Below are positions 50,433-61,453 of a stretch of 64,000 nucleotides of DNA, in pieces; position 1 is the first letter of the stretch, and each line of letters starts with the position of its first letter. The stretch lies in contig JAPMXV010000056.1 of assembly GCA_026936335.1 (NCBI GenBank), positions 124,001 through 188,000 of the forward strand. The letters are read 5' to 3'. Below the pieces are notes generated by a model. It saw only the letters and a program-made list of their open reading frames with translations. It was not told where the DNA came from and did no database searches. A program made the position numbers and the translations under genes. This DNA is from Mantamonas sphyraenae (Eukaryota; CRuMs; Mantamonadidae).

Positions 50433-53400
50433 TCAGTTGCCCACTGTCGGCACAAAACACTCGCACACGGTGCATCGCCGCACAAGACCATGCTTCTCGG
50501 TCTCCACCGGCTCTTCTGTGATGTCAAACGCATGTTCGTGGCTCAGTGACCGTGCGTACGGATCCACCACTGTCACTGTTTTGCCGTCCGTGGTCTTGTC
50601 CTTGCCCTTGCCTTTGCCTTTGCCAGCCGATTTGCCTTTGCCTTTGCTCTTGCCGCTACCACTGCCTGCCGTGCGTGCCATCTCTGCCGCACTGCTCCCT
50701 TTGTTGTTGCTGTTGTTAAAGTATTTGGCACTGACGCTGTGTGCGATCAACAACCCGTTTGCCAGCTTGGCCCAATTCGTCAGCACGCGCTCCTCCTTCT
50801 TTCGTGCCGCCTTTTCCGTGTCAATGCGGAGCTGCTCCTCGTAGCACAGACGCAATGCCTCCTCGTGCTCCACACACACCACCACGCCTTCAAACGCAGG
50901 CGTGGCACGCCGGTGATGCATTTCAAACCCGGTCATCGCTGGCGCATAGTCGATGCCCAGCTTGCGAGCAATGCGCACCGCGCCCTTCAGCGGAACGTGC
51001 ACACACACCAATGGGCAGCATGGACGGGTGCAGCAGCTCCACGTTGCCCATGCTGTTCTTTGGCACAATGCCGTTCTGCGCACGCGGCGTCTGGTACGGT
51101 TGGGTTTGCCACTCCCCAAACAGATCCGTCACATCCTTGGCCGACCAGTGGCTTGCTTTCACCTTTTTGTACGGATACTCGTTGGGTCGCACCTCACGCC
51201 CGTACTCCTTCCACTTCGTGTCCGTGTGCAACTCGTATACGTTGCCGCGCGGGTACACCTTGTGCGTTGCGCAGTAGCCCAGCACGGGCTGCAGTGGATA
51301 GATCGCTTCATACTTGGTGATGTGCTTCTCAATCGCATACAGCGGGTGGTCCTTGATTGCCGCCACGCTGTCTGGGATCGGCTCCTTGCTGATCCACGCC
51401 TGCTGCTCGTCCACATCCCGCTGGTACAGCAGTTTGGCATGGCCCACCTGTGTCTGCACACGTTCCCATGGCACCCCATCCTTCGCCTGGCTGCCCAAAT
51501 GCTTGTAGTATGCCACACGCAACCCAGCCACCAGCTCCGTCAGCCAATCATGCAGGTTTTTGCGCTCCTTCAGCGTGCGCGACCACACCAACGCATACCG
51601 AGCCGTCACGTCCGACACATCTCGTCCCTGTGAGCCTGCACATGAAAACACGTACGGCCGCAACACTTTGTTCACCTTTTTCTTCTTTGGAGTTGCGTTC
51701 TTGCCCGTGCTGCTGCCCTTGTTGTTCACCTTGGGATGGCCTTTGGGCGAAGGTCTGCACGTCATGCGTTCAATGTCATCCAGATTGCCCGACTGCACGT
51801 CCACAGGCATCCAGTGCCCGTCTTGTGCACAGTACACTTCGATCCATGCATCCATGCTGTCCGACTCCATGGGGTACCGCGACACCTGCAACGCTTCCAA
51901 CACCGTGCTCTCGCTCCATTCGGCAAACATGGGTTGGATCTGTGCCAGCGCAGCCTGCTCCAACTTGAACAGATTCACCATGTGCGTCGAATACTCCTCC
52001 TTGTCCAGATTCTCAAAGCACGCAGCCGACCGCCGGCCCCACTTGATGCACCTGTCCAGACACTCTTTGTAGTCAACCACAGGCAGATCGATAACCAGCC
52101 GAGCTTCCACGTGCAGCGCACGCAACATTGCAAGTGCCACCAGCACTCCCAGCATTTTGCGTCCCTTTGGCTTGTCACCACTCGTCAGCGCCAACATAAT
52201 GCGCTCCTTTGCTGTCAGAGGCATCTTTGTGCTGGTTGTGCTGGTTGTGCTGGTTGTGCTGGTTGTGCTGGTTGTGCTGGTTGTGCTGGATGACGACGAG
52301 CTGCTGGAGCTGCTGCTGCTGCTGCTGCTTGACGACGTCTCCACATGTGTGCCCTTGCCTCGGCCAAAGTGGCCATTTTGTAGGCTCTTGAGCCTCTTGA
52401 TGTCAAAGTTGGGCTGCTGGATGGTGAAAAAGTCGTGGAACCAGTCCAGGAAACAGTACAGATTGCGTTTGAGGAGCCGTGTGCTGTACGCGGTGGTGCG
52501 AGGCTGCACGTGCGCACCCGATGTGCGTGTAAACGTGCCCAGATGTTCAATGTCGTCGTCGCTGCTGTCTTCCCCGTTGTCGTTGCCGTCCTTGTCGTCG
52601 TCCTCGTCGTGGACGACCGTCACCACGGTGTTGTTGATCATCACCTGCGTGTCTTGCGTGGAGCCGCCTCCACTTCCATCCCTGTCGTCTCCACTGCTGC
52701 TGCTGCTGCTTGCACGAAACAGCTTCTTTACCGAGCCCGGCAACGCAGCGAGGCAATCGGCACGCAGCTCCGGGTCGTCACAAGCACTGCTCAGCTGCAT
52801 CTCGTATGCCAGAAGCGCCAACAGGTGCACCTGCTGCATCGCCACGGCACGAAGTCGCTGCGACTTGGTCACACCCGCCTTCTTGGGCTTCTTCTGGCCC
52901 CGTTTCGGCCCACCCACAAGATCCGCGGCGACTTTCTCCGTTGCCTGCGTCCCCACCTGGATGCGCATCTCGCCCACTTGGATGTTTCCTTCCAGGTCGA
53001 TGCTGCTTGCTTCCTTTAGAAGCTGTGCCTTCATACGCTTCCGTGTCTCCTCCAGGTCCAGCGTTGCTGGCCCTGTACTGCTGCTGCTGCTGGACGCCGA
53101 GTTGTCGGGAACCACTCGCTCCCACTCCTCCTCCGACGACGAGTCTGTGTCCGATGCCGTTTCCTCCATCTTCATACTGCTCGACATTGAGTCGCCCTCA
53201 TTGGTAGCCACCGGCACACTTGTCCATTCGTCGTCGTCAGAGTCAGAGTCAGAGTCAGAGTCAGAGTCCGAGTCGTCGGAGGCTACCTTGGACCGTTTGA
53301 CGTCCGGAACTTCTGCATCTTCCTCTTCCTCCTCCTCTGCCACCTGTTCTTCCGATTTGACGCGTTTGCCACGCTGGCGCTTGCGTGTCGAAGCAGACAT
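50433..53400 (-). CDS. XPC: XPC/Rad4 DNA damage recognition protein (frame break at TG tract)
   Basis: Initiates global nucleotide-excision repair. About 988 aa, no intron. The acidic N-terminus and Ser tracts precede the transglutaminase-like region (LLKRNLYCFLDWFHDFF ... LVALAMLRALHVEARLVIDL ... DAWIEVYCAQDGHWMPVDV). The BHD repeats follow: HPLYAIEKHITKYEAIYP, VYELHTDTKWKEYGREVR and GNVELLHPSMLPIG. The last motif should continue CVHVPLKGAVRIARKLGIDY (BHD3, human [20 protein letters not shown]). Here it does so only in another frame, after a TGTGTGTG run at about 51000-51008. A Lys-Gly hexamer tract and a C-terminal RRCTVCECF motif end it. Confidence 0.87.
52225..52292 (-). repeat. 9-bp coding minisatellite in XPC
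   Basis: Tandem TTGTGCTGG units (plus strand), about seven copies, coding a Ser-Thr-Thr repeat beside a poly-Ser tract between the two halves of the transglutaminase-like domain. In frame. Confidence 0.85.
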
Positions 53401-53462
53401 GGCTTGCAACAGGGAGGCGAAAAGCGGCGCTCTTTGTTTTCTTCTGCTTCTCCCTGCGCTGC

Positions 53463-54987
53463 TCAGCCCACACGCTGCCTTTTGCCCTTGCGTGTTGTGT
53501 TCGCCTTGCTTTCGTCCACCCAACTCAGATCAAACAGCCATCCTTCGTCATCCTCTTCCCCTTCGTCTTCCTCCTGCTCGCCATCCACCCTCCTTCGCTT
53601 TCTGTCGTCACCTTCCACCGGAACGTCCTCCTTCGCTTCGTCTGCCAGCTCACACAACAGATCCAACAACGAACTGGCCCGTGCGCAATCTTTGTCCGCG
53701 TCCAATACGTTCTCCTTGTCCTCTGCCTGCGAGTCCCGGTCAAAGCGCGCCCCTCGTCGTCGCTTCCCAACACCAGATGCACTCGACGCCACCTGGCCGT
53801 CCAGCACCATACTCCGAGTCAGTGCCTTGGGTATCTCCAGACGCTCGGGCAGCCTGGGTGAAGACAAAAGATTGCCAAAGTGGCGCATGGCCGTGTCGTG
53901 CAGATCCCCAACCACGTTGACCAGCGCCGCAGGACGCAACCGAGCGACAAACGCCTTCATCTCCGAGAAGGAGCTGTGGAGTGAGTAGGGCACAAAGCAC
54001 AGACGCGTGTCTGTGTTGTTGCTTCCCAGTGCACAGGACCACCCAGTCGGCACTACCGCCACCGTCGGTTTGTCCTTGTTCCACCGGTCTAGCGCCTTGC
54101 TGCCCACCAAATGGCGCGGCTCTATGCGTATGTACAATTGCTCGTCTGTGTAGTCGCAGCTGAACAGATCCATGTCCAGCCCGATTGCCTTCAGCGCTGC
54201 AAAGCGTTGCTCGGGCACGACGATCTTCGTCCCCATTCTGCGTGCGACATACTCCAGCACCTCCTCTTTGCCCAGTGAATCGATACCGATGACCACCTTC
54301 AGCTCTCTACCCATGGAGGCCTCCACCTGCGCCTCCACCCACTCGCCAACCTGCTCCAGCGCCTCCTCCCGGCTCGGAAACTCGTACTTCGGATCGCAGT
54401 ACGTGTTGTCCAGGTGAAGTTCGTCCAGGAACGCCCCATGGTAGTTTAGCGCCGCACACTCGTCCACCATCCCCTCACGGTAGCGAAAGTCGCCTGTGTA
54501 CAGCACTCGTCCAAAGTACCCCTCGAACAAGAACATCACGGCCCCTGGACAGTGATTGGCATCGATCAGCGTCACGTTGAATGCCACCTCACCTCCCTCC
54601 TCTCCATTTCTCTCGTCTGCATCCATGTATAGCACCGTTGTCTCGTTTGTCGGCAGTACCCGCTGTAGAGTGTCCGGCAGCGCGCGCGCGAAAAGGTGAG
54701 CGATCACACTCACGATCCCCCCCCCCCGATCTAGCAAACCACCCGGCCTTCCCCTCGCTTCCATCTCCACGCAACACACTCACAATGTACTCGTCTGCGA
54801 GACCAAACTTGAGCTGCAACAGCTTGGCGGTCACCTGCGAACAATAAATAGGACCGGTTCGCCACACACTGGAAAGCCCAACTGTGTGGTCGCTGTGCAT
54901 GTGAGACAGGAACCGCTGACGCACCTGCGCGTCTTGCTTCCAGTAGTCACACGCAATGGTAGTGTGTGCAATGCGTGTGCCCACCAT
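53463..54987 (-). CDS. DCLRE1B: Apollo/DCLRE1B-like SNM1 nuclease
   Basis: Metallo-beta-lactamase/beta-CASP 5' exonuclease family that acts at telomeres and interstrand crosslinks. 467 aa, exons 54987-54784 and 54662-53463 (phase 0). The start (MVGTRIAHTTIACDYW ... RFLSHMHSDHTVGLSSVW) parallels Apollo almost block for block and gives the HxHxDH metal site. Then come DANHCPGAVMFLFEGYFG (motif 3 His), VLYTGDFRY (motif 4 Asp), LDNTYCDPKYEFPSREEA, IGIDSLGKEEVLEY and FVPYSLHSSFSEMKAFV (beta-CASP His). The C-terminal tail is acidic/basic and shorter than in human Apollo. SNM1A was considered; the N-terminus favours Apollo. Confidence 0.87.
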
Positions 54988-55078
54988 GGATTGGTTCGTC
55001 TGGCTCTCCCAGCGCGTCGTCTCACGCACATATTTCCCTGCTCAACGCAACAGCCAAAACAAGCTATACTCACACGCC

Positions 55079-56432
55079 ATGACATCCCTCAAGTCCGGTA
55101 TCACCGTCTCGTCCAAACTGGAGGAGGCCTTTGAGGCTTGCGCCGACAAAAAGACCCGCTGGCTCAAGGTGCAGATTGTCGACGAAGCCCTCGATCTTGT
55201 GGCCTCTGGCGACGCCACCTGGAAGATGTCCGCCGGTAAGTCGCCTTCTAAGTGCCTTCTTTAGACTCTTCTCCCTGATATCCAGCCATGAGTGCGTATG
55301 TGGAGCCGCGCTGACCCTCACACACACGTACACGGGCGCCCCAGACTTTGAGGACATCCAGGCAGCGCTGGACGACGACGCCGCCTGCTTTGTTCTCGTG
55401 CGCCTGGAGAAGCGCAGCGCCATCCGTCGCAACGGTGTCAACTTTCCCCTCTTCCTGCTGGTCACCTACGTGCCCGACTCCCTCAAGGTCAAGGAAAAGA
55501 TGGTGTACGCCAGCACCGTCGATTCGCTAAAGTCCACCCTGGGCTACCGCTTCATCGACGACGAGTTTACCGTCAAGGACAAGTCCGACTGCACATGGGA
55601 CGAGTACCAGGACTACCGTTCCGAGTCCACGCCAAAGCCATACTCCAATTCGGAGCTCGTCCAGCAGCGCGCACGCGAAATGGAGGACCAGGCTCGCATG
55701 GAGCAGGACGTGGGTATCCGCACCACAGGCAAGATTGGAGGCTACCATGCCGTCAAGATTCCCATGTCCACTGCCGTGCGTGAAGCGCTGCAGGACTTCA
55801 AGGCAGGGCGCACAAACTTTGTGCACATGAGCATCGATGGCAAAGGCAAGACGCTCGACCTGACCGGCACTGCCTTTGTTTCCCAGTCGGAGCTCGAGGA
55901 CAAGGTGGACACGAAGGAGCCTGCCTTCTACGTGTGGCAGTGGACCAGCGGTGCCCCGTCTGGCACACCCGTGTTTTTCATCTACTGCTGTCCAGACGAG
56001 TCGCCCATCCGTCTGCGCATGCCTTACAGCACCACCAAGCCCTCTGTGGTGGAGTCTGTCGAGTCCCTGGGCATCACCATCAAGACCAAGATGGAGATCC
56101 GCTCCGGGTCCGACCTTTCCGAATCCGAACTCAAGGACCAGCTCAGCAACAAGCGCACCACTTGGAGCAGCGGCAGTTCCAGCAGTGGGGTCTACCTCAA
56201 CAGCAGCGGAGGCCAATACATGGGCGTTCAGCTGCGTTCCACAGGGCTCAACACGGGAGCCGGCTCGCAGCCACGCACCTGGGGAGGTTCCACCAGCTCC
56301 AGCAAGTCATCCAGCAGCAGCGGTGGCAAGAAGCCTGCCTACATGCAGTGGAGTGAGGGTCTCCCTGGCATGAGCAACACCACAGGACCCAAGAAGAAGA
56401 TTGTGTACGCCCCGGAAGGAGCGTACGGATGA
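55079..56432 (+). CDS. TWF: Twinfilin, actin-monomer binding protein
   Basis: Two ADF-homology domains that sequester ADP-G-actin and cap filaments. 414 aa, exons 55079-55235 and 55345-56432 (phase 1). ADF-H1 starts SGITVSSKLEEAFEAC and runs through MVYASTVDSLKSTLGYRF. The linker SNSELVQQRAREMEDQARME and the ADF-H2 start VGIRTTGKIGGYHAVKIPMS are twinfilin-specific. ADF-H2 continues to YSTTKPSVVESVESLGITIK. The tail is Ser/Gly-rich and ends GPKKKIVYAPEGAYG, a basic end comparable to the capping-protein-binding tail of animal twinfilins. It is longer than human TWF1 (350) because of this linker. Start codons are 91 bp from the divergent Apollo gene. Confidence 0.92.
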
Positions 56433-56538
56433 TGAAGAGTCCCAACACACAAAAATACAAATCCACCACCTTTGTGCGATCCTCTTTGTTGGGTTGTTCT
56501 TTGTTGCCCGATTCCACCCAACCCATCTTTCCTCCAGA

Positions 56539-58914
56539 ATGGCGCGGCTGCTCCGGTTTGTATTTCTCCTCGCGCTGCTCACCCATTTGAGCCTGGCCTC
56601 ATACACATTCTCCGCAGCCGAACGTAAGTGACACGCATGGATGGCTGCCCACCTCCCTGCGGCTGCTCACACACACACACACACACCTCGGAAACCAGGC
56701 ACGGAACTGCGCGAGTTGTTTGTAAAGTGCGACGGCAGCAACTGGAAGGACAACAGTGGTTGGCTGTCGTATGACGACCCCTGCAAGTGGGCAGGTGTTT
56801 CCTGTAGCACAAGCACATATGATGTGTAAGCTTTGCTTGTTGTGTGTCGCGCGTGTGCGTCCGGTTGTGGCCGGCGGTTCTCTGCGTTTCCACCGCCTCA
56901 ATTCCCACACACCTCCCCCTCCGTCCCCGTCCACGTTTCTGCCTGTCCCTGCTCACATGTGTCCATCTCCATCCCTTGCCCTTCACAGTGACCTGAGCGA
57001 CAATGGACTTGTGTGCGACCTCACGGGCTTCTCCCTCAACCTGGTGGGCATCAAGAAACTGTGAGTGAGCCCCGCAAACGCGCAGCCGAGGAGACACACC
57101 CCAACCAGCGCCCCCCCTCCTGCTGACTCCCCTACTACCCCCCCTCCCACCCACAACCTGCGTACCAACCCCCAACAGGGATTTGCACCGCAACAGCATC
57201 TCTGGCAGCCTGCTGATGCCCGCCAAGGAGTTGGCCTACCTTGAGTTTGTCGACCTGAGCGACAACGAGTTTTCCGGCCCGGTGCCAGACGCCTTCTTCA
57301 CCGTCTACAAGAGCGTCAGCGAGATGTTTATCAACCACAACCACCTTACCGGGCCCCTGTCACCATCCCTCAAGCAGATGATTTCCCTTCGCAAATTGTA
57401 CGTCGCTGGGATCTCGTGCGCTGGCACTTGGCCATTTTGCTGACCCCGTCTTTTCCCCCCCCCCACCAACCACTGTTCCCTCCTTCTGTCGCAGCGCTTG
57501 TGCAAACAACAAGCTGGAAGGCTCGCTGCCGTCTCTTGTGGATTTGGACGTGCTGAGTGTGCTGGACGTGCACGACAACGCGTTTACGGGCACGCTCCCG
57601 CAGCTGCCTCGTTCGCTGTTGGCCAAGGGGGCCAAGGTGGACTTTGGTGACAACATGTTTCACTGCCCCAAGCCCGTCATTGCGGGCGGGAGTGCAGACA
57701 ACGATCCGTACGCCAGCGCCACGTGCACATGCCCCAAGGGCTCCATCGGCAACGCGCTGGGCTGCAAGGCCTGCCCGCCGGGCACAGCCTCGTCGGAATA
57801 CTTTTCCACACAGTGTACGGCATGCAAGGAAACGGAGTATGCAGTGGGTCCCGGCGCCACATTGTGCCAGCCCTGTCCCGTGTTTATGTATGCGCCTGCG
57901 GGGGCGGCACGATGCACCGTGAGCGGATCGGTGTCCTGGCTTGCCTTTATGTTCCTGCTGCTTACGGCGCTGCTGACCATGATCCAGCTCAAGCGTCACG
58001 ACGAACGCACGTGGAAGGACTCGCGCGGCACGTCCATTGTCGAAGGATACCGTCCGGACAACGCACAGCCGCTGCTGGGTGGCGACGTCGACGGAGGCGT
58101 TGGGGACCCCTTTGTCATTGTGGACGACGACGACGACGATGACGACGACGACGATTTGGACAGTTCGCTCATGGGCACAGTTGGACGTGTGAGCAGCATG
58201 GTGGTCGACACGGTGGCTCATGCGGCCACGGAGCTGGTGCAGGCTGCAGGTGGCCTGAACCGCATCAAGGGGCAGGCCAACGAGCCAGTGCCCCTGCGTG
58301 TCGACTCGCCCCTGCTTCCAGAGAGCACAGAAACCACAGCCAACGAAGAAGGCAGCAGCAGCAGTGGCAGCACAGGCGGGGACAATGACAGCAACAGCAA
58401 CACCCCGGTGAGCATGAGGCAAGGACTGATGGGGCCTGGCCAGCAGGATGGTTGGGCCAAGGACTCCATCGGCGTCTTCAACCTGCCCCAGGAGTCGGAG
58501 GACTACGTGGACGACTACAACGAAGAAGACGACGAGGCCGAGCTCATCCCGGGCATGCGACCCGTGCCTGTGGACATGCCACATATCGCACACAACAACG
58601 GCAACAAGGGCATCGGCACAAGCACGTCCAACACAACCACAACCACAACCACAGGCGGCACTGTGGCAAGTGCTCCCCCCGCAGGAACAAGCCTGCTTCC
58701 TGACGACGACACCGACGAAGACGACGACGGCGACGACGGCTCCTCCTTCGACCTCCTGCCAAACGAAAGCGACTCCAGCGACGTAGGCGAGGACGATTCG
58801 GCCATGGATTCGTCCACAGTGCACTTCCCCACAGACAACGGCGGCGACGAAGGCCAAGACGACGACGAACCCGTCACTTTGCCGAGCGTCGACCTCGATG
58901 GCGGCGCCCGCTGA
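56539..58914 (+). CDS. LRR and cysteine-rich single-pass receptor-like protein
   Basis: 640 aa in five exons (56539-56623, 56699-56825, 56989-57060, 57179-57397, 57495-58914), all phases closing. Signal peptide LLRFVFLLALLTHLSLASY; a plant/Dictyostelium-like LRR N-cap (NWKDNSGWLSYDDPCKWAGV); extracellular LRRs (LAYLEFVDLSDNEFSGPVPD, VLSVLDVHDNAFTGTLPQLP). A GCC2/GCC3-type Cys region follows (CTCPKGSIGNALGCKACPPG, CTACKETEYAVGPGATLCQP), then one membrane span (SWLAFMFLLLTALLTMI) and a 300-residue acidic, Ser-rich cytosolic tail without a kinase domain. A surface adhesion or sensing role is plausible; no ligand can be inferred. The small exons match LRR unit boundaries. Confidence 0.8.
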
Positions 58915-58981
58915 TCAAACCAATGCAACTCCAGTGAATTATCCCCAAAACAACAAAAAGAAACGTAGAACAGTGGCACAG

Positions 58982-60011
58982 ATGTCCTCGCGCATGTCCA
59001 TGGTCCGTCTGGGCCGCGAGATGAAGATGTTGGCAACTCAGCCGCCTCCGGGCGTTGCCGCCTGGCCTGCAGACGACACGGATAATCTCACATCCATTGA
59101 AGCCACCCTTGAGGGGCCACCGGGGTCTCCTTTTGAAGGGGGCCTTTTCCACCTCCACGTTTCCATCCCCAACGAGTAGGTGTGGCTGGCTGGGTTCCCG
59201 AGATCGGTTCCACATGACACTCACCCGCGTGCGCACTCAGATACCCAATCGCACCGCCCAAAATCAAGTTCACCACCCCTATTTATCACCCCAACATCGA
59301 CTCTGGTGGACGCATCTGCCTGGACACCCTCAATCCACCGCCAAAGGGTGTTTGGAAGCCTGCACTCAACCTCCCCACAGTCCTCACCTCCATCCGGCTG
59401 CTTATGGATCAACCCAACCCAGACGATGGCCTCATGCCCGATATTGTGAGTACACGCAAGAGGGTATGCGAGAGATTGAGTGTCTGTGTGTGATATGCAC
59501 CCTCGCTGACGCCCCGAAACATCCGCACATCCTTCAGACCAGCGAGTACAAAAACAACTACCCGCGCTTCGTACAAACAGCCACACAGTGGACACGCAAA
59601 CACGCCATGCAGGAAAGCGTCACAAACACCGCCTCTGATCCCATCGACGTTGAAGAAACGGTCAACGTCGACATTGCTGATCACACCACCACGGCTGCCC
59701 CGCACCACAGCCTGTCAGAAAAGGACAACGACGACGACGACGACGCCCAGTCCCTGGATGACTTTGCCCTGTTTGCTCCGCTGCCACCGGAGCCCATCCC
59801 CATCTCTCTCAAGCGCAAGGGTGTGCCTTTGTCCAGTCTTCGTGACGACGACGACAACGACGACGGCATCGTTCCCGATTCAGACGAGGAACAAGACGAC
59901 GACGGGGACGATGAGGCGCACGTGTCCTCAGACGACAAACGCCAACGCATCGCAGCCTCCCAGCAAGAGGTGGAAGCGCTGGCTGACTTTGAGTGGGCCG
60001 ATTTTCCATGA
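58982..60011 (+). CDS. UBE2T: UBE2T-like E2 ubiquitin-conjugating enzyme with acidic tail
   Basis: E2 of the Fanconi anaemia type that monoubiquitinates FANCD2 in animals. 290 aa, exons 58982-59175, 59241-59445, 59538-60011. The UBC fold reads [20 protein letters not shown], then [20 protein letters not shown] with the catalytic Cys about residue 91. [36 protein letters not shown] and QWTRKHAMQ follow. The PPPG start, SGGRICLD and PPKGxWxPxLN agree with UBE2T. A tail of about 130 residues, rich in Asp/Ser and ending [11 protein letters not shown], is longer than human UBE2T's. The upstream ATG at 58898 overlaps the preceding gene's stop and is disfavoured. Confidence 0.85.
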
Positions 60012-60026
60012 ATTACACTACTTTGT

Positions 60027-61381
60027 TTAGTAGATGGCCACATCGGCATCCACCTCCTTGGCGTAGGCAGTGAGACCGCCCACCACGTCCTTGTGTCCCT
60101 TCATGCCCAGCTCTGCCAGGGCCTGGTGCGCACGTTGCGAAGCGTTGCCTCGACGACACATCAACACAAGCTGCACAGGCTTGCCCGTGCGTTCTCCCAT
60201 TGTCTTCATCTGCAAATCCAGCGATTCCTTTGTTTCCTGTGTCAGGTCCCCCACTGGGATGTTGATTGCTTCCGGAAGGTGCACAATGTCAAACTGCAGC
60301 TTCGGACGCACATCCACAAGCAGCAACGCCTGCTCTGCATCGTCCTCCCGAAGAGCCGCCAAATCGTGCACGCTCATCCGTTGCGACTGTTCCACCAGTT
60401 CCAGAGGGGCTTTGGCCTTGTCGTCTGCTGGCATGCCGCAGAACTGCTCATAGTCCACAAGTGCGTCCAGCGTGATGGTCGGCTCGTCGCCACACACCGC
60501 ACACCCTGACTGACGTCCTCGCAGACGTGCCACTCGTATGCGTCCTTCGCTACCGTCAAAGTACATCATCTTGCCGTCGTAAGACGCCTCCTTGCCCATG
60601 GCCAGCTTCAACACTTCCAGCGCCTGTAGCGTGCCCACAATGCCCACCACGGGCCCAAAGATGCCACCGTCGCTGCAGTTGGTCACCTGTGACGCCGGTG
60701 GGGGCTCTGGAAACACGCAGCGGTAACACGGGCTGCTGGGTGACGCGCCGTACACAGCAAGCTGGCCGTCCATCTTCAGCGCCGACCCAGACACCAGGGG
60801 CTTGCCAAGGATCACACACACGTCACTGACCAGATATCTTGTAGCCACATTGTCCGATGCATCCACCACAATATCGTATGGGAGCACCAGCTCCACCGCG
60901 TTCGCCGAATTGAACAGCGTTTCGTGCGCCACAAACTCCACGTCGCTGTTCAGGCTCTTTACGCTCTGCTCCGCCGATGCCACCTTGCTCTCGCCCACCC
61001 TTGCCTCGGTGTGCATCACCTGCCGCTGAAGGTTGCTCAGCTCGACGCTGTCGTAGTCCACCACGCCAAGCTTCCCGATCCCGGCTGCCGCCAGATACAG
61101 ACACACGGGCGAGCCCAGCCCACCTGCACCCAGTACAAGCACACTGCTCCTGCGGATTGCCTTTTGGCCCTCCACGCCAACGTATGGCACAAGCAAGTGT
61201 CGCGAGTACCGTGCGATTTCCTCTTTGTTCAGTCCGTCGTCCTCCTTGCTTGCTCCGCCACTGCTACCTCGCCACTGCTGCTCTTCCCATCATCTTGCTT
61301 CTTCTCCGACTGTGCTTCCTCCAACTGTCTGCGCAGTCTGGCATTTTCTGCCATCAGCGCTGCGACGTCCTTTTCGCTCAT
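60027..61381 (-). CDS. MOCS3: MOCS3/Uba4 E1-like sulfurtransferase (frame break near 5' end)
   Basis: Adenylates and thiolates URM1 (tRNA thiolation) and MOCS2A (molybdenum cofactor). The ThiF/E1 domain starts EEIARYSRHLLVPYVGVEGQ with nucleotide loop VLVLGAGGLGSP. It continues SNLQRQVMHTEARVGESK, VTNCSDGGIFGPVVG (adenylation-domain Cys) and zinc Cys pairs CYRC and CAVCGD. A C-terminal rhodanese domain follows, with LVDVRPKLQFDIVHLP and active-site loop VLMCRRGNASQ. The N-terminal helix from ATG 61381 (MSEKDVAALMAENARLRRQL) is like animal MOCS3, but its frame ends in TGA before EEIARY. A one-base gain or two-base loss between about 61235 and 61300 is needed. About 450 aa. Confidence 0.87.
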
Positions 61382-61453
61382 GTTCGGTGGATCGAAACTC
61401 GATTTTGCTGAGTCATGCAGCGCATGTGCCCATCATTCATTGCTCTTGTGCCC

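Noticed and set aside
61240-61300. A 23-nt GT...AG intron in MOCS3 that would join the two frames
   Set aside because: All other introns seen here are about 40 bp or longer; a single-base slip is simpler. RNA would decide.
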